Of a stretch of DNA of 41,450 nucleotides, positions 1 through 9,059 are shown piece after piece (the first letter of the stretch is position 1; every line of letters starts with the position of its first letter). Source of the stretch: Anaerolineae bacterium (GTDB taxonomy: Bacteria; Chloroflexota; Anaerolineae; Aggregatilineales; Phototrophicaceae). A program made the position numbers and the translations under genes. The DNA lies in contig JAEURA010000341.1 in the NCBI GenBank assembly GCA_016789005.1, positions 1 through 41,450 on the forward strand. Reading direction: 5' to 3'. Below the pieces are notes generated by a model. The model searched no databases. It saw only the letters and a program-made list of their open reading frames with translations, and was not told the origin of the DNA.

Positions 1-16
1 GACCATTTGGCGACGA

Positions 17-1294
17 TCAGCCGCCGCATTCCAGGGTTCTGCCCAATGAATCAGGACGCGCCATCAGAGTCACCGCGATGTCGAAGGTTTGCGATCCGCG
101 TATGATAGTCAGGCGAATCGTGTCCGCCGGTCTGGTCTCTGCGACCAGATAGGCGACCAGCGCATCCATCGTCTCGACGGCGATGCCATCGACAGCGATG
201 ATGATGTCTCCCCCTACACAGATGTCCCGACCGCGCACCGTTTCGACGCGCATCCCACCTAACAGTCCGGCAGCAGCAGCCGGCGATCCCGGCGTGACAT
301 ATTCCACGAGGACGCCTGCTTCAACCGGAAGCTCCAGAGGCTCCGCCAGCGCCGCTGCCGTCAAGCCGTTCTCGCTCGGCAGCGTCGAGATGCCAAGCCA
401 GGCGTATTCAACTTTCCCGTCGGCGATCAGCTCTGGAATGACGCGCAGCACCGTGCTGGACGGCACCGCAAAGCCCACCCCGGCGAAGACGCCTGTCTCG
501 GTACGAATAGCGGTGTTGACGCCGATCACTTCCCCATGCGAGTTAAGCAGCGGACCGCCGCTGTTCCCCGGATTGATGTCCGTATCGACCTGGATGATCG
601 ACGGGTTTTCAAAGCCGGGTCCGCTCGCGCCGATCAGCTCGGCAGAAGGAAGCTGACGCCCCAAGCCGCTGACGATTCCGACCGTCATTGAAGTCGACAG
701 CCCGAACGGATTGCCGATAGCGATGGCGCGCTCGCCGACCCGTATCCGCCGAGAATCGCCGAACGTCACCGGGCGCAGGTGATTCGCCTCGATCTCGACA
801 CGCAGGACCGCCAGATCGCTGTAGGTATCGACGCCCACAACCTCCGCTTCACTGATCCTGCCATCGAAGTAGGTGACCAGGATATCGCGCGCATCCGCCA
901 CCACATGCGCGTTGGTAATGATGTACCCAGCGCTGTCGTAGACGAAGCCTGACCCACTGCTGACATCTTCTACGCCGGTCGCAGTGCCGGCGACCACAAC
1001 GTCAATATTGACCACCGATGGGGCGACCCGCTCGAAGATGTTGGTCAGTAGGAGGTATTCGGCGTCGGCAGAATCGATGATCGCCTGTGGAACCAGCGAC
1101 GGCGTCGCGGCATCCGCCTGCTGAAAAGCGATCAATTCGGCGAGGGGAGTGCTCGGCGCAGGAGTAGGGACCGGGCTGGCAAACGCCTGACATCGGGCGG
1201 CAGCCACAAGGCTGAGCAGCACAACCAAGGAAAGCACCCGCTGACGGAGCGGGCGGACACGATGGCGAAGGCGCAGTCTTTCGGCGGTGGACAT
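17..1294 (-). CDS. htrA: HtrA/DegP-type serine protease with one PDZ domain
   Basis: This is a trypsin-fold periplasmic/extracytoplasmic protease that degrades or refolds damaged envelope proteins. The N-terminus is basic and followed by a hydrophobic segment (about residues 18-38), which fits a signal anchor. A Pro/Ala/Thr-rich stretch (41-50) leads to the protease domain. The catalytic triad is visible: His130 in TNAHVV, Asp160 in SDLAVL, and Ser245 in NPGNSGGPL. A single PDZ domain covers about residues 295-410, including a GVLV...GSPAAAAGL carboxylate-binding loop. The length of 425 aa is normal for one-PDZ HtrA proteins. The ATG overlaps the stop codon of the upstream J-protein gene by one base (TGATG), so translational coupling is likely. 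The pairing of a chaperone cofactor with a protease suggests a shared protein-quality role (inference). Confidence 0.93.
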   Translation of the reverse strand: MSTAERLRLRHRVRPLRQRVLSLVVLLSLVAAARCQAFASPVPTPAPSTPLAELIAFQQADAATPSLVPQAIIDSADAEYLLLTNIFERVAPSVVNIDVVVAGTATGVEDVSSGSGFVYDSAGYIITNAHVVADARDILVTYFDGRISEAEVVGVDTYSDLAVLRVEIEANHLRPVTFGDSRRIRVGERAIAIGNPFGLSTSMTVGIVSGLGRQLPSAELIGASGPGFENPSIIQVDTDINPGNSGGPLLNSHGEVIGVNTAIRTETGVFAGVGFAVPSSTVLRVIPELIADGKVEYAWLGISTLPSENGLTAAALAEPLELPVEAGVLVEYVTPGSPAAAAGLLGGMRVETVRGRDICVGGDIIIAVDGIAVETMDALVAYLVAETRPADTIRLTIIRGSQTFDIAVTLMARPDSLGRTLECGG

Positions 1295-2169
1295 CAGCTC
1301 AGCGAGGCGCGCAGCTTTTCGACAAGGGCGCGCTGATCTGAGGTCAGCGTTTCCGGGACGCTGATCAACAGGCGGGCGTACAGGTCGCCAAAGGTCTCGG
1401 CTTTGTTCAGCACGGGCATGCCTTTACCGGTCAGGCGGAACTTACGTCCAGACTGGCTGCCCGGAGGAATCTTCAGCTTCAGCGTCCTGCCCATCGTTGG
1501 GACCTCGATCTCGCCCCCTAGCATGGCGGCGAACATGTCCACCTTGACCTCGACGGTGAGATCATCCCCAGTGCGCTCAAAGCGGCTGTCCGGCTCGACC
1601 TGCACGTTCAGGAAGAGATCGCCGGATTTGCCGCCGCCCGCTCCGGGGCTGCCCTCGCCTGCCAGACGCACGCGCGTCCCGGTCTTCGCTCCAGCAGGGA
1701 TGTTCACCCGCACAGTACGCTCACCCTTGGTCACCAGGCGCGTCGTACCGGTGTAGGCTTCTTGCAGCGAAATGGTCACGCTCTGCTCGATATCCTCACC
1801 ATCGGATCGACTGAACGGTCCGGTCTGCGTCCGCCCGCGTCCGCGCGCGCTGCCGAAGATCGAACTGAACAAGTCGCCAAGATCACCTATGTCGGGGTTG
1901 GTGGTTGTATAGGGGTAACCACCGCCACCGGGCGACCACCCACCCTGCTGTGGGTTGGCTGTGCCGAAACGGTCATACGTCGCGCGCTTTTCCTTATCGC
2001 TGAGCACTTCATAGGCTTCGTTGACCTCTTTGAAGCGCGCTTCAGCCTTCGGATCATCCGGGTGGGTATCCGGGTGGTACTGCTTCGCCAAGCGTCGAAA
2101 CGCCTGTTTGATTTCTTTCTCAGTGGCGGATCGCGCCACGCCGAGCGTCTGATAGTAGTCTTTTGCCAT
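1294..2169 (-). CDS. cbpA: CbpA-type DnaJ co-chaperone (class B, no zinc finger)
   Basis: This J-domain protein stimulates the ATPase of Hsp70 (DnaK) and delivers unfolded substrates to it. The J domain is at the N-terminus ([11 protein letters not shown]..., about residues 1-68) with the essential HPD motif in [10 protein letters not shown] Gly-rich linker (about 75-105) follows, then two C-terminal beta-sandwich substrate-binding domains (about 125-285). There are no CxxCxGxG repeats, so it is CbpA-like rather than canonical DnaJ. The frame stays open 35 codons further upstream, but the start chosen here gives the standard family N-terminus (291 aa). The gene has its own promoter candidate about 75 bases upstream and is joined to htrA by a one-base overlap. 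No CIRCE element is visible upstream. Confidence 0.93.
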   Translation of the reverse strand: MAKDYYQTLGVARSATEKEIKQAFRRLAKQYHPDTHPDDPKAEARFKEVNEAYEVLSDKEKRATYDRFGTANPQQGGWSPGGGGYPYTTTNPDIGDLGDLFSSIFGSARGRGRTQTGPFSRSDGEDIEQSVTISLQEAYTGTTRLVTKGERTVRVNIPAGAKTGTRVRLAGEGSPGAGGGKSGDLFLNVQVEPDSRFERTGDDLTVEVKVDMFAAMLGGEIEVPTMGRTLKLKIPPGSQSGRKFRLTGKGMPVLNKAETFGDLYARLLISVPETLTSDQRALVEKLRASLS

Positions 2170-2245
2170 ACCGATAAACCGCTTCTCCGCGCTGCCGGGC
2201 AGCATCAAAAAAACACCAGGTCTGCGCTGTATTCTCCCGATCATT

Positions 2246-2274
2246 ATCGTATGACGAGGGGAAGAGGGAGTCAA
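2246..2274 (-). promoter_or_regulatory. Candidate housekeeping promoter for cbpA-htrA
   Basis: On the minus strand, TTGACT (2274-2269) is followed after exactly 17 bases by TACGAT (2251-2246). These match the primary sigma consensus at 5/6 and 4/6 positions. Transcription would begin near 2239, giving a leader of about 70 bases before the cbpA ATG. The promoter lies in the 133-base gap after the dtxR-like gene, which implies the chaperone/protease pair can be transcribed independently. The call rests on pattern matching only. Confidence 0.45.
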
Positions 2275-2280
2275 CGCGCG

Positions 2281-2299
2281 CTGCGTATTTCTTACGCAG
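2281..2299 (-). terminator. Short hairpin just after the DtxR-family gene
   Basis: A perfect 7-bp inverted repeat (CTGCGTA / TACGCAG) with a 5-base loop starts three bases beyond the stop codon of the DtxR-family gene. It has no T-tract on the minus strand, so it is a weak terminator or a 3'-end stabilising hairpin rather than a textbook intrinsic terminator. Confidence 0.35.
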
Positions 2300-2302
2300 A
2301 TT

Positions 2303-2974
2303 TTATGGCGAAGTCTCGATCAGGATGCACTCGGCGACGTGATGTCCCACGACCCGCTGAATGCCATTGACAAGCGCCATGGTCGGTCCCTGAAACGGAT
2401 CACGGGCGATCACCTCGACCTTTCCCTGCAGGGGAAAGCCCCGATCGAGCATGTGCTGGAGCATTTCCGGGTCGCTGGTCTTGAGCTGGGCGATCACCCC
2501 ACTCCGTCCCGGTTCCAACTGAGAGAGCGGCATCAGGTGGCGGTAGAGCAGCGTCCCATCGGCGGAAGGAATCGGGTCACCGTGTGGGTCAATGACCGGA
2601 TCACCCAGCTTCTTGGCAATCGCCTCGACGAAACGATCTGAGACGGCATGTTCCAGGTCCTCCGCCTCATCGTGAACCTCATGAAGCTGGTAACCCAGTT
2701 CGCGCACCAGATACAGCTCGATCAGGCGATGCCTCCGGATGACTTTGAGGGCGATTTCCCGCCCCGCTTCGGTGAGGACGACTCCGCGATACTTCTGATA
2801 ATCCACCAGTCCCGCAGATTCGAGGCGCTGCGCCATATCGGTCACAGACGGGGCGGTCTTGTTCAGAACGTCGCTCAGGGTATTGGTGGCGACGCGATCA
2901 TCCCCCTCCTGCAAGGCATAAACCGCCTTGAGGAAATTCTCGACCGACTTCGACTGCAACGGATGATCGGACAT
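2303..2974 (-). CDS. DtxR/MntR-family metal-dependent transcriptional regulator
   Basis: This repressor family senses Fe(II) or Mn(II) and binds DNA as a dimer to control metal uptake and storage genes. An N-terminal winged helix (residues 8-70; [13 protein letters not shown] recognition region, KYRGVVLT wing) is followed by the dimerisation/metal domain (75-125) and a C-terminal FeoA/SH3-like domain (about 150-223), so it is a long three-domain member. Metal-ligand candidates are His82, His101, Glu105, Glu108 and His109. Glu105 sits where DtxR has Cys102, which resembles MntR. Asn13 occupies the place of DtxR Met10 / MntR Asp8, which is unusual. Manganese is a reasonable guess for the effector but is not proven. 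The ATG at 2974 has a purine-rich RBS (GGGGA) about 10 bases upstream. No transporter gene is adjacent, so its targets are elsewhere or include itself. Confidence 0.9.
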   Translation of the reverse strand: MSDHPLQSKSVENFLKAVYALQEGDDRVATNTLSDVLNKTAPSVTDMAQRLESAGLVDYQKYRGVVLTEAGREIALKVIRRHRLIELYLVRELGYQLHEVHDEAEDLEHAVSDRFVEAIAKKLGDPVIDPHGDPIPSADGTLLYRHLMPLSQLEPGRSGVIAQLKTSDPEMLQHMLDRGFPLQGKVEVIARDPFQGPTMALVNGIQRVVGHHVAECILIETSP

Positions 2975-3057
2975 CGCTCGCTTATCATCCCCTACTTGGG
3001 TAGTGTTCGCTCATTCTAGCATAAGAATGCGCGGGCAAGCCCATTGCCCCCGTGCGA

Positions 3058-6027
3058 TCACGATCCGGCGCGCAGCACCTCGACAGTGATCTGGCTGGAT
3101 GACTGATTGCCGACCGAGTCGAAAGCAATCGCTGTGAAGGTGTGCGCTCCCAACCCGGCGATCTGCCAGTCCAGGCTGTAGGGCCAGCTGACATCGGCTC
3201 CCAGCAGCGTATTCTCGTAGTAGAATTCCACTCGATCGATCTTCAGGTTGTCTTCGACCTGCGCGCCCAACACGACCGCATCGTCGGTGGGCCAGCGGTA
3301 GATCTTGCCAGGCTCCACCGAATCCACCCGTACCGAGGGTGGCTGGTTGTCGACAGTCACCTGCACGGCGTCGCTCTCGCGGGAGTTGTCATCCATCACC
3401 GCCACCAACCGAAGACTGTACAGCCCATCCAGCCCGCGTGTATCCCAGACCCCCAGAGGGCGTCCTGGATCAGGGTTGGTCTGATTCTCGCCGATGCTCA
3501 ACCACAGCGTGGGGTTGACGCCCTGACCATATTCCATCTGCACATACAGTATGTCTTCGGTATCGACCTCGGCGTAGATTTCGACCTGCCCGCCGACGTA
3601 GTCGAAGAGCTGCGGGCGGGCAATCCGCACTGTCTGGAAGACCTGGGGACGGCTGACTTCGTCATACTCGACCGGCGGCAGGGGCAGGTTGTTCGCCGTC
3701 CACCAGTCGCGCACCTCGCCGGCGGGCGGGACGAAAAAGCGCGCCTCGCTCCGCAGTTCGGGCGGCGTGTTAACATTCGCCAGACGACCATTCTGGTTGT
3801 TGATCTCCACAACCTGCCAGTAGGTATCGACCATCTGAGGCTGAGTACCGTCCAGAAAGATTTCATTGACGACCGGACAGATACCGTTCGGCAGCAGCCC
3901 GGAGGTCTCGCAAACGGCAACATCGACCACCGACACAGGACGTTCCCAGGACGCAGTGGACCTTCCGCTGCGGGCGTGCACATATTCCATCAGCCCGTGC
4001 CACAGCGGTGCAGCCGCGCTGATGGTGGTTGTGTCGTAGCCGACCGGTTGGGAATCGGCGCGATACAGCACCGCCCCGACGACGTAGTCCGGTGAATATC
4101 CGAAAGTCCAGTGGCGCTCACCGCCGCCGGCAGTGCCAGAGATGACGGCGGCGGGCATGGACGTGTCGAATGGACTCCCCTGCCCAAAGATCGACCAGCG
4201 GGTCTCTTGATCCGACAAGACGTCATTGACCAGATAGGCTGCGCCGGGTTCCAGCAGCGGAGTGCACACGTCCAGCGTTGCACAGGTTCGGGCAGCCGTC
4301 TCATCATACTCCCACAGCACGCCGCCGTTCGGGTCGCTGATGCGCAGCACGGCGACCGGATCGCGCGTGCGATAGCCGCGCGCCGCCGGCGTCACCGGAA
4401 CTCCCCGCATGTCTCCTAGGGTCGAAAACACCGACAGCGAGTAGGCGACATCCAGCAGGGACACGACGCCGCCGCGTTCCAGCAGCATGATGTCAAACCT
4501 GCCCTCATCCAGGCTGTTCAGTCCAAGCGAATGCGCCGTCTGAAGGATATTCGCCATCCCCTGGCGATAGGCGACCGACACGGCTGCCGGCAGCCGCCAC
4601 GATCCCATCGCGTCGCGCAGGTTCATCGGACCGTTGAACGGCTGGTTCGGGTTGCTGAAGGAGTAGATCAATCCTTCCTGCGCGCCAGGGAACTGATTGG
4701 GGATGTCGTACACCATCGTCCCCGGCGTCTGAGCGCCGCCCAGAAACCCGTTGAGATAGACGAACGGCTGGAGCAGGACTCCAGGCGCGTGTTCAGCGCT
4801 CGCCGCTCCGCCAACCATCGCCCGAATCACCCCGGTTTGAGCGTCCATCAGGATCAGTGCTCCGGTATCTGGCGGCAGACCGTCGATTTCGTTCTCAAAG
4901 CGAGCGGTGAAGGCTCCTGCCGGGCAGTTCGTGACCGGTTCCGCCGTGCCAGAAGCACGCGCCAGCGCGGTCTCCAACGCGCAGGTCATTTGCTGGTAGA
5001 GCGCCAAGTCGAGCGACGTGGTCACGCGCAGCCCGCCCAGCGCCACCAGGCGCGTGCCATCGTAGCCGAGCGAATCCAGGATCGCCGCCGCCTGCCGGCG
5101 CGCGTACACGGTGAATTCCGGGGCGATCTGCGGCAGGTAGTTGCCGCGCACGATAGGCGCAATGCGGGTTGAAGCCGCAGCGTAGGTGGCTTCGTCGATG
5201 CGGTCGCTGTTGCGCATCAGCCGCAGCAGATCTCCCTGCCTGCCACGCGCGGCGATCTCGTTGTTGAAAGGGTTGTACTGTGGCGCAGAAGGGATAGCAG
5301 CCAGCAGCGCAGCCTCATCCAGCGTCAGGTCTACGGCGCGTTTGCCCAGATATAACTGCGCCGCCGCCTCGATGCCGTAAGCCTCATTGCCGTAGTAACT
5401 GGTATTGAAGTGCCACTCCAGGATCTCTTCATGGGAGTAACGCCGTTCGACTTCGGCGATCAGGACGATCTCCTGAGCACGCACGCTGTTCAGGTCACCT
5501 CCCCCCTGAGTATCTGCCGCCGGGAGGATGACATCGCGCACCAATCTGCCTGTGATTGAGGTATCCGGTGGTAACGTGCCGTCCAACCAGTTCCGCCACA
5601 GCCCGACGACCATGTCGAGGGCGTTGATGCGCCGGCTCGCCAGAAAGTCGGCGTCTTCCGCCATCAGCGCCGTGTCGATCACCAGCGGCGGCAGCGTGTC
5701 GATATCCACCCAGGCGTCAGTGTCGCCGGTCGTGCTGCGCAGTGTGTAGATCAGCGTCTCATCTGCGGCGTCGTAAAGCTCGGTGACCCGCCCTGCTTCC
5801 GACTCAGCAGCGTTAGAGCGATCCAGGGCGGGATTGTCGATGGTGGTCCAGTAGAAGCTGAGCGTATCCACCGCAACAACCATGCCGGGCAGGATGACGA
5901 ATACACCTAGCAGCACAGCGATGACCACGCTCCACAGGGTGCGCTGCCTGGAGATATCTGCGCGGCGCTGAAGACGTCTCCGCCGCCGTCCGATGATTTG
6001 TACGACCGAACCCACACCTAACTCCAC
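3058..6027 (-). CDS. Class A penicillin-binding protein homologue with degenerate active sites
   Basis: The overall layout is that of PBP1A: a basic cytoplasmic N-terminus, one TM helix (about 31-53), a GT51 glycosyltransferase domain (about 105-260), a transpeptidase domain (about 320-690), and a C-terminal extension ending in an Ig-like beta domain (about 890-985). GT51 motif III (around 182-212, RAQEIVLIAEVERRYS) and motif IV (EAALLAAIPSAPQYNP) are good, and the Glu-Asp of motif I remains (124-125). Motif II reads TSITGRL instead of GGSTITQQ. In the transpeptidase domain the SxxK box reads VLLQ (417-420, inside PGVLLQPFVYLNGF), SxN reads SWR (476-478), and KTG reads ISG (629-631). Serine acylation therefore looks impossible. 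The start is GTG; other starts nearby are possible. The 989-aa length is larger than usual because of the extension. The protein is probably a structural or regulatory peptidoglycan factor, or a monofunctional glycosyltransferase (inference). Confidence 0.88.
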   Translation of the reverse strand: MELGVGSVVQIIGRRRRRLQRRADISRQRTLWSVVIAVLLGVFVILPGMVVAVDTLSFYWTTIDNPALDRSNAAESEAGRVTELYDAADETLIYTLRSTTGDTDAWVDIDTLPPLVIDTALMAEDADFLASRRINALDMVVGLWRNWLDGTLPPDTSITGRLVRDVILPAADTQGGGDLNSVRAQEIVLIAEVERRYSHEEILEWHFNTSYYGNEAYGIEAAAQLYLGKRAVDLTLDEAALLAAIPSAPQYNPFNNEIAARGRQGDLLRLMRNSDRIDEATYAAASTRIAPIVRGNYLPQIAPEFTVYARRQAAAILDSLGYDGTRLVALGGLRVTTSLDLALYQQMTCALETALARASGTAEPVTNCPAGAFTARFENEIDGLPPDTGALILMDAQTGVIRAMVGGAASAEHAPGVLLQPFVYLNGFLGGAQTPGTMVYDIPNQFPGAQEGLIYSFSNPNQPFNGPMNLRDAMGSWRLPAAVSVAYRQGMANILQTAHSLGLNSLDEGRFDIMLLERGGVVSLLDVAYSLSVFSTLGDMRGVPVTPAARGYRTRDPVAVLRISDPNGGVLWEYDETAARTCATLDVCTPLLEPGAAYLVNDVLSDQETRWSIFGQGSPFDTSMPAAVISGTAGGGERHWTFGYSPDYVVGAVLYRADSQPVGYDTTTISAAAPLWHGLMEYVHARSGRSTASWERPVSVVDVAVCETSGLLPNGICPVVNEIFLDGTQPQMVDTYWQVVEINNQNGRLANVNTPPELRSEARFFVPPAGEVRDWWTANNLPLPPVEYDEVSRPQVFQTVRIARPQLFDYVGGQVEIYAEVDTEDILYVQMEYGQGVNPTLWLSIGENQTNPDPGRPLGVWDTRGLDGLYSLRLVAVMDDNSRESDAVQVTVDNQPPSVRVDSVEPGKIYRWPTDDAVVLGAQVEDNLKIDRVEFYYENTLLGADVSWPYSLDWQIAGLGAHTFTAIAFDSVGNQSSSQITVEVLRAGS

Positions 6028-6034
6028 AGACCAC

Positions 6035-6052
6035 CGCTCGAAAGTTCGAGCG
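6035..6052 (-). promoter_or_regulatory. 18-base dyad immediately upstream of the PBP-like gene
   Basis: Perfect 8-base arms CGCTCGAA and TTCGAGCG are separated by two bases, ending 8 bases before the GTG start of the PBP homologue. Symmetry and position fit a repressor operator or a leader hairpin that would occlude the ribosome binding site. It is not a good LexA box. No regulator can be assigned from the sequence. Confidence 0.4.
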
Positions 6053-6124
6053 CCAGTGTCGATTGTACAGGACGCGCCCTCAGTTGGAAATTCATCCTGG
6101 TTGGTATCATCTCGACGCTAGCAT

Positions 6125-6181
6125 GATTGTTACGATGGATGTATATTCATTACAAAGTGAGCTTCTCAAATCGTTACAATC
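6125..6181 (+). promoter_or_regulatory. Promoter/operator region of the response-regulator gene
   Basis: Two 12-base arms, GATTGTTACGAT (6125-6136) and ATCGTTACAATC (6170-6181), form an inverted repeat with one mismatch and a 33-base spacer. The right arm contains a -10-like TACAAT (6175-6180) only 12 bases before the chosen ATG at 6193. The arrangement suggests autoregulation or a very short leader, but neither is shown. Confidence 0.35.
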
Positions 6182-6192
6182 TGGGGGCGAAG

Positions 6193-6939
6193 ATGGGCAA
6201 AACCAAAATACTCCTCGTAGAAGACGATCCGAATATCAACAAACTCATCACCGATTACATGACCGCACATGGATTCGATGTCAGCAGTTTTGTCGATGGT
6301 CCGGAGGCGCTGGACAATATACAGAAGCGAGGGCTGCCCCACATCGCTCTGATCGACCTCACGCTACCGACGATGCATGGTTTCGACCTGTCCAGCCGAC
6401 TCAAATCAATGGCGGATGTGCCGATCATCTTCATCACTGCCACCAGCGATACCGAAACCGTCGTCCAGGGTCTTAAGAAGTATGCCGAAGACTTCATCGT
6501 CAAGCCCTTTGAGCTGCGGGAACTGGAGGCGCGCATCCAGGTGGTGCTGGCGCGCATGCCCAGTCTCGATTACGCCAACGAGCCAATCATCCCGGTCGAT
6601 GACAAGCTGAGCATCGACTTCGCGCACAACCGCATCGTCATCAACAGCAAGTCCTACACCCTGACCCCAACCGAGTCGAAGCTGCTTTCCATCCTGCTGC
6701 GCAATTCGCAGCGCGTCGTCGAAAACCGGCAGCTGATCGCCCGCGTCTGGCCCTCGGAAGAGGTCTACGAAGACACACTGCGCGTCCACATGCACCGTCT
6801 GCGCCGCAAACTCGAAGCGGACTCGCATCACCCGCATTACATCCGAACCGAACGCGGCATCGGCTACATGTTCACAGTTCGTCCGCCGGACGGCGTGTTC
6901 CCTGATGACGAAGATGGTCTGGCGGATGACGGCACCTGA
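6193..6939 (+). CDS. OmpR/PhoB-family response regulator
   Basis: This transcription factor is activated by phosphorylation. The receiver domain (about 4-118) has the acidic pocket E10-D11-D12, phospho-acceptor Asp55 (ALIDLTLP), a Thr/Ser in ITATSD and Lys104 in VKPFE. The C-terminal winged helix (about 140-235) carries the typical TPTESKLL, ENRQLIARVW and YIRTERGIGYMF segments. The frame opens further upstream, but the ATG at 6193 is preceded by a GGGGG run at a suitable distance and gives the standard N-terminus (248 aa). The gene lies 26 bases upstream of a histidine kinase gene, its likely partner. Which stimulus or regulon it serves cannot be read from the sequence; the nearest candidate target with PhoB-like repeats is pstS, but that link is speculative. 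Confidence 0.93.
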   Translation: MGKTKILLVEDDPNINKLITDYMTAHGFDVSSFVDGPEALDNIQKRGLPHIALIDLTLPTMHGFDLSSRLKSMADVPIIFITATSDTETVVQGLKKYAEDFIVKPFELRELEARIQVVLARMPSLDYANEPIIPVDDKLSIDFAHNRIVINSKSYTLTPTESKLLSILLRNSQRVVENRQLIARVWPSEEVYEDTLRVHMHRLRRKLEADSHHPHYIRTERGIGYMFTVRPPDGVFPDDEDGLADDGT

Positions 6940-6965
6940 CTCTGGCGAAGAAACGTGCTGAATTC

Positions 6966-9059
6966 ATGTCCACCTTCGACCCATCCACGCTGCACGATAC
7001 GATTCGCGACTCCATAGCGCATGTCGCGCCCCGCGCTTTCAGCGTGATGATCTGGGAGAAGGCATCCGCCCGCCTGCGCGTCGTCGTTCAGGACCCGGAC
7101 TGCGAAGAGCGCGACGCGATCTTCAAACGCATCGAGGACTGGATGCGTACGTCCCTGGATGACGATGGCTCCCAGCCGCCAGCGCCGATCTTCACAACCG
7201 TCTTGCCGGAAGGCAGCAGCGGCAGCAAGCGCATCATCACCGCCGTGCCTTTCGATGTCTCCGCCGATGTGGTGGGTATCCTGGTGCTGGTCACTCAAAA
7301 ACCGATAAGAGCCAGCAGCATCGACCAGGTCACGGCGCAGCGCCGCCTGTTCGGCACGCTGTTGGCTTATCATCTTGAACTTACCGTGCTGACGGACCTG
7401 CTGGACAGCACCCAGGCGGTCCTGCGGACAGCACGCGACCTGGTTGACAATCCTTCGCCGCAGACGATTGTCGAGACCCTACGCCAGAACCTCTTCAAGG
7501 GGCGCATCTCCAGCTGCGCCATGCTCCTCTATGGCGGATCGTCAGACAAAGCGCGCCCGGAACAGCGTCCCTATGTGGAAATTCAGGGGGCATGGTCGCG
7601 CCGCATGGGCAGTCGAGTTGGCGTCGGCGTGCGGTTGTATCTGAGCGATTATCCGGCGCTGCTCGAACGACTCGCCGAACAGCAGATCGTCTACTTCCCG
7701 ACTACCCGGTCGATCCGCGAGCAGTTCGACCCGCTGGTGAACGGGCTGCTGAAGATCGAGCGCGTCCGCTCGCTGGCTCTGATCGCGCTGAAAGATCGAA
7801 CGCAGAACCTCGGCTTGCTGTCGGTCGCGGCTGACAAGCCGAACGCCTTCCAGCAAACCGACCTGGAGCAGCTGCGCCTGCTCGGCGAGTACATGACTCT
7901 CAGCACCTATGCCCAGCTTGCCGCCAAACGTCAGGTGCAGCAGGAACAGCACCTCGCGGCGATGCTCAACGCGGTGCACGACGGCGTGGTGATGGTGCTG
8001 CCGTTCGGCAAGGGTGGGCACGTTTTCATCACCAACCGCCACTTCAAGACCATGTTTGAAGTGCCCGACGAAGGCGCAGAAGGCATATCGCTGATCGACC
8101 TGCTGCACAAAATGCGCATCCCGGAAACCACTCGCCAGGAACTCCAGACGATCTGGCTCGGCATTCCGCCCCGCGCGCCGAACATCCTGCGCGGCGAGTT
8201 CCACATGGTCAACCGGGAAGGTCAGCCTTCGGACATCGAATGGTACAGCGCGCCGGTCTACCAGGAAGAGCGCTCTCTGGGACGAGTCTACACCTTTCAC
8301 GATGTCACTCCAGAGCGCACGGCGCAGCGCCTGCGCGCCGCCTTCCTGTCGCGCGTGTCGCACGAACTGCGCACTCCGCTGACTTCGATCCGAGGTTTTG
8401 CCGAATTCATCCTGGAAGCGACGGGCGACAGTCTGCCCGCCCTGGCGCGGGAATACACCGAGATCATCCTCAACAGCGCCCGTCACCTCAACAACGTCTT
8501 CACCGACATGATCGAGATCACCCGTGCAGATGCCGGTGAGTTAAAGCTGAACAAAACAGAAGCTCACCTACCCGATCTGATCATCGGCACAGTCGCCCGT
8601 CTGGAACTGCATTACCGCAATCGTGGACAGCAGGTCGTGATGGAGCTAGACGACGATCTGCCGCATGTTCATGTGGATGTGGACAAGATCAACCAGGTCC
8701 TGACCAATCTGCTGAGCAACGCCATCAAGTATTCCCCGGAAGGGGGCAAGATTCGCGTCACGACGCGCGTCGTGACGCAGGCAGAGGCGTTCTCACCCTC
8801 TGCCCCATCGGGCATCCTGCTTCCGGCTCTGCTGGTGACGATCCGCGACCAGGGTAAAGGACTGGGGCGCGACGAAGTCGAACAGGTCTTCCTGCCATTC
8901 TATCGCACGGAAGATGTCAAAAAGCAGCGCATCGAAGGAGTCGGCTTAGGGCTTGCCGTGACGCGCAGCATCATCGAAATTCACCGGGGGAAAATATGGG
9001 CAGCGCCGCGCGGCGAAGTGCGCGGCGGCTGCTTCATGTTCACCCTGCCGACACCCTGA
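6966..9059 (+). CDS. Soluble GAF/PAS sensor histidine kinase
   Basis: This 697-aa protein autophosphorylates and probably passes phosphate to the response regulator encoded just upstream. No convincing transmembrane helix is visible, so sensing is probably cytoplasmic. The N-terminal 330 residues look like two GAF-type modules (for example the LLSVAADKPNAFQQTDLEQL tail typical of GAF). A PAS-like region (about 335-450) ends in VYTFHDVTPER. The HisKA box holds His466 (SHELRTPLTS). The ATPase domain shows the N box (NQVLTNLLSNAIKYS), a G1 box (IRDQGKGLG) and G2 (GVGLGLAVTRSI). The last 20 bases overlap the 3' end of the convergent C-S lyase gene, so antisense interference at the ends is possible. 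Confidence 0.92.
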   Translation: MSTFDPSTLHDTIRDSIAHVAPRAFSVMIWEKASARLRVVVQDPDCEERDAIFKRIEDWMRTSLDDDGSQPPAPIFTTVLPEGSSGSKRIITAVPFDVSADVVGILVLVTQKPIRASSIDQVTAQRRLFGTLLAYHLELTVLTDLLDSTQAVLRTARDLVDNPSPQTIVETLRQNLFKGRISSCAMLLYGGSSDKARPEQRPYVEIQGAWSRRMGSRVGVGVRLYLSDYPALLERLAEQQIVYFPTTRSIREQFDPLVNGLLKIERVRSLALIALKDRTQNLGLLSVAADKPNAFQQTDLEQLRLLGEYMTLSTYAQLAAKRQVQQEQHLAAMLNAVHDGVVMVLPFGKGGHVFITNRHFKTMFEVPDEGAEGISLIDLLHKMRIPETTRQELQTIWLGIPPRAPNILRGEFHMVNREGQPSDIEWYSAPVYQEERSLGRVYTFHDVTPERTAQRLRAAFLSRVSHELRTPLTSIRGFAEFILEATGDSLPALAREYTEIILNSARHLNNVFTDMIEITRADAGELKLNKTEAHLPDLIIGTVARLELHYRNRGQQVVMELDDDLPHVHVDVDKINQVLTNLLSNAIKYSPEGGKIRVTTRVVTQAEAFSPSAPSGILLPALLVTIRDQGKGLGRDEVEQVFLPFYRTEDVKKQRIEGVGLGLAVTRSIIEIHRGKIWAAPRGEVRGGCFMFTLPTP

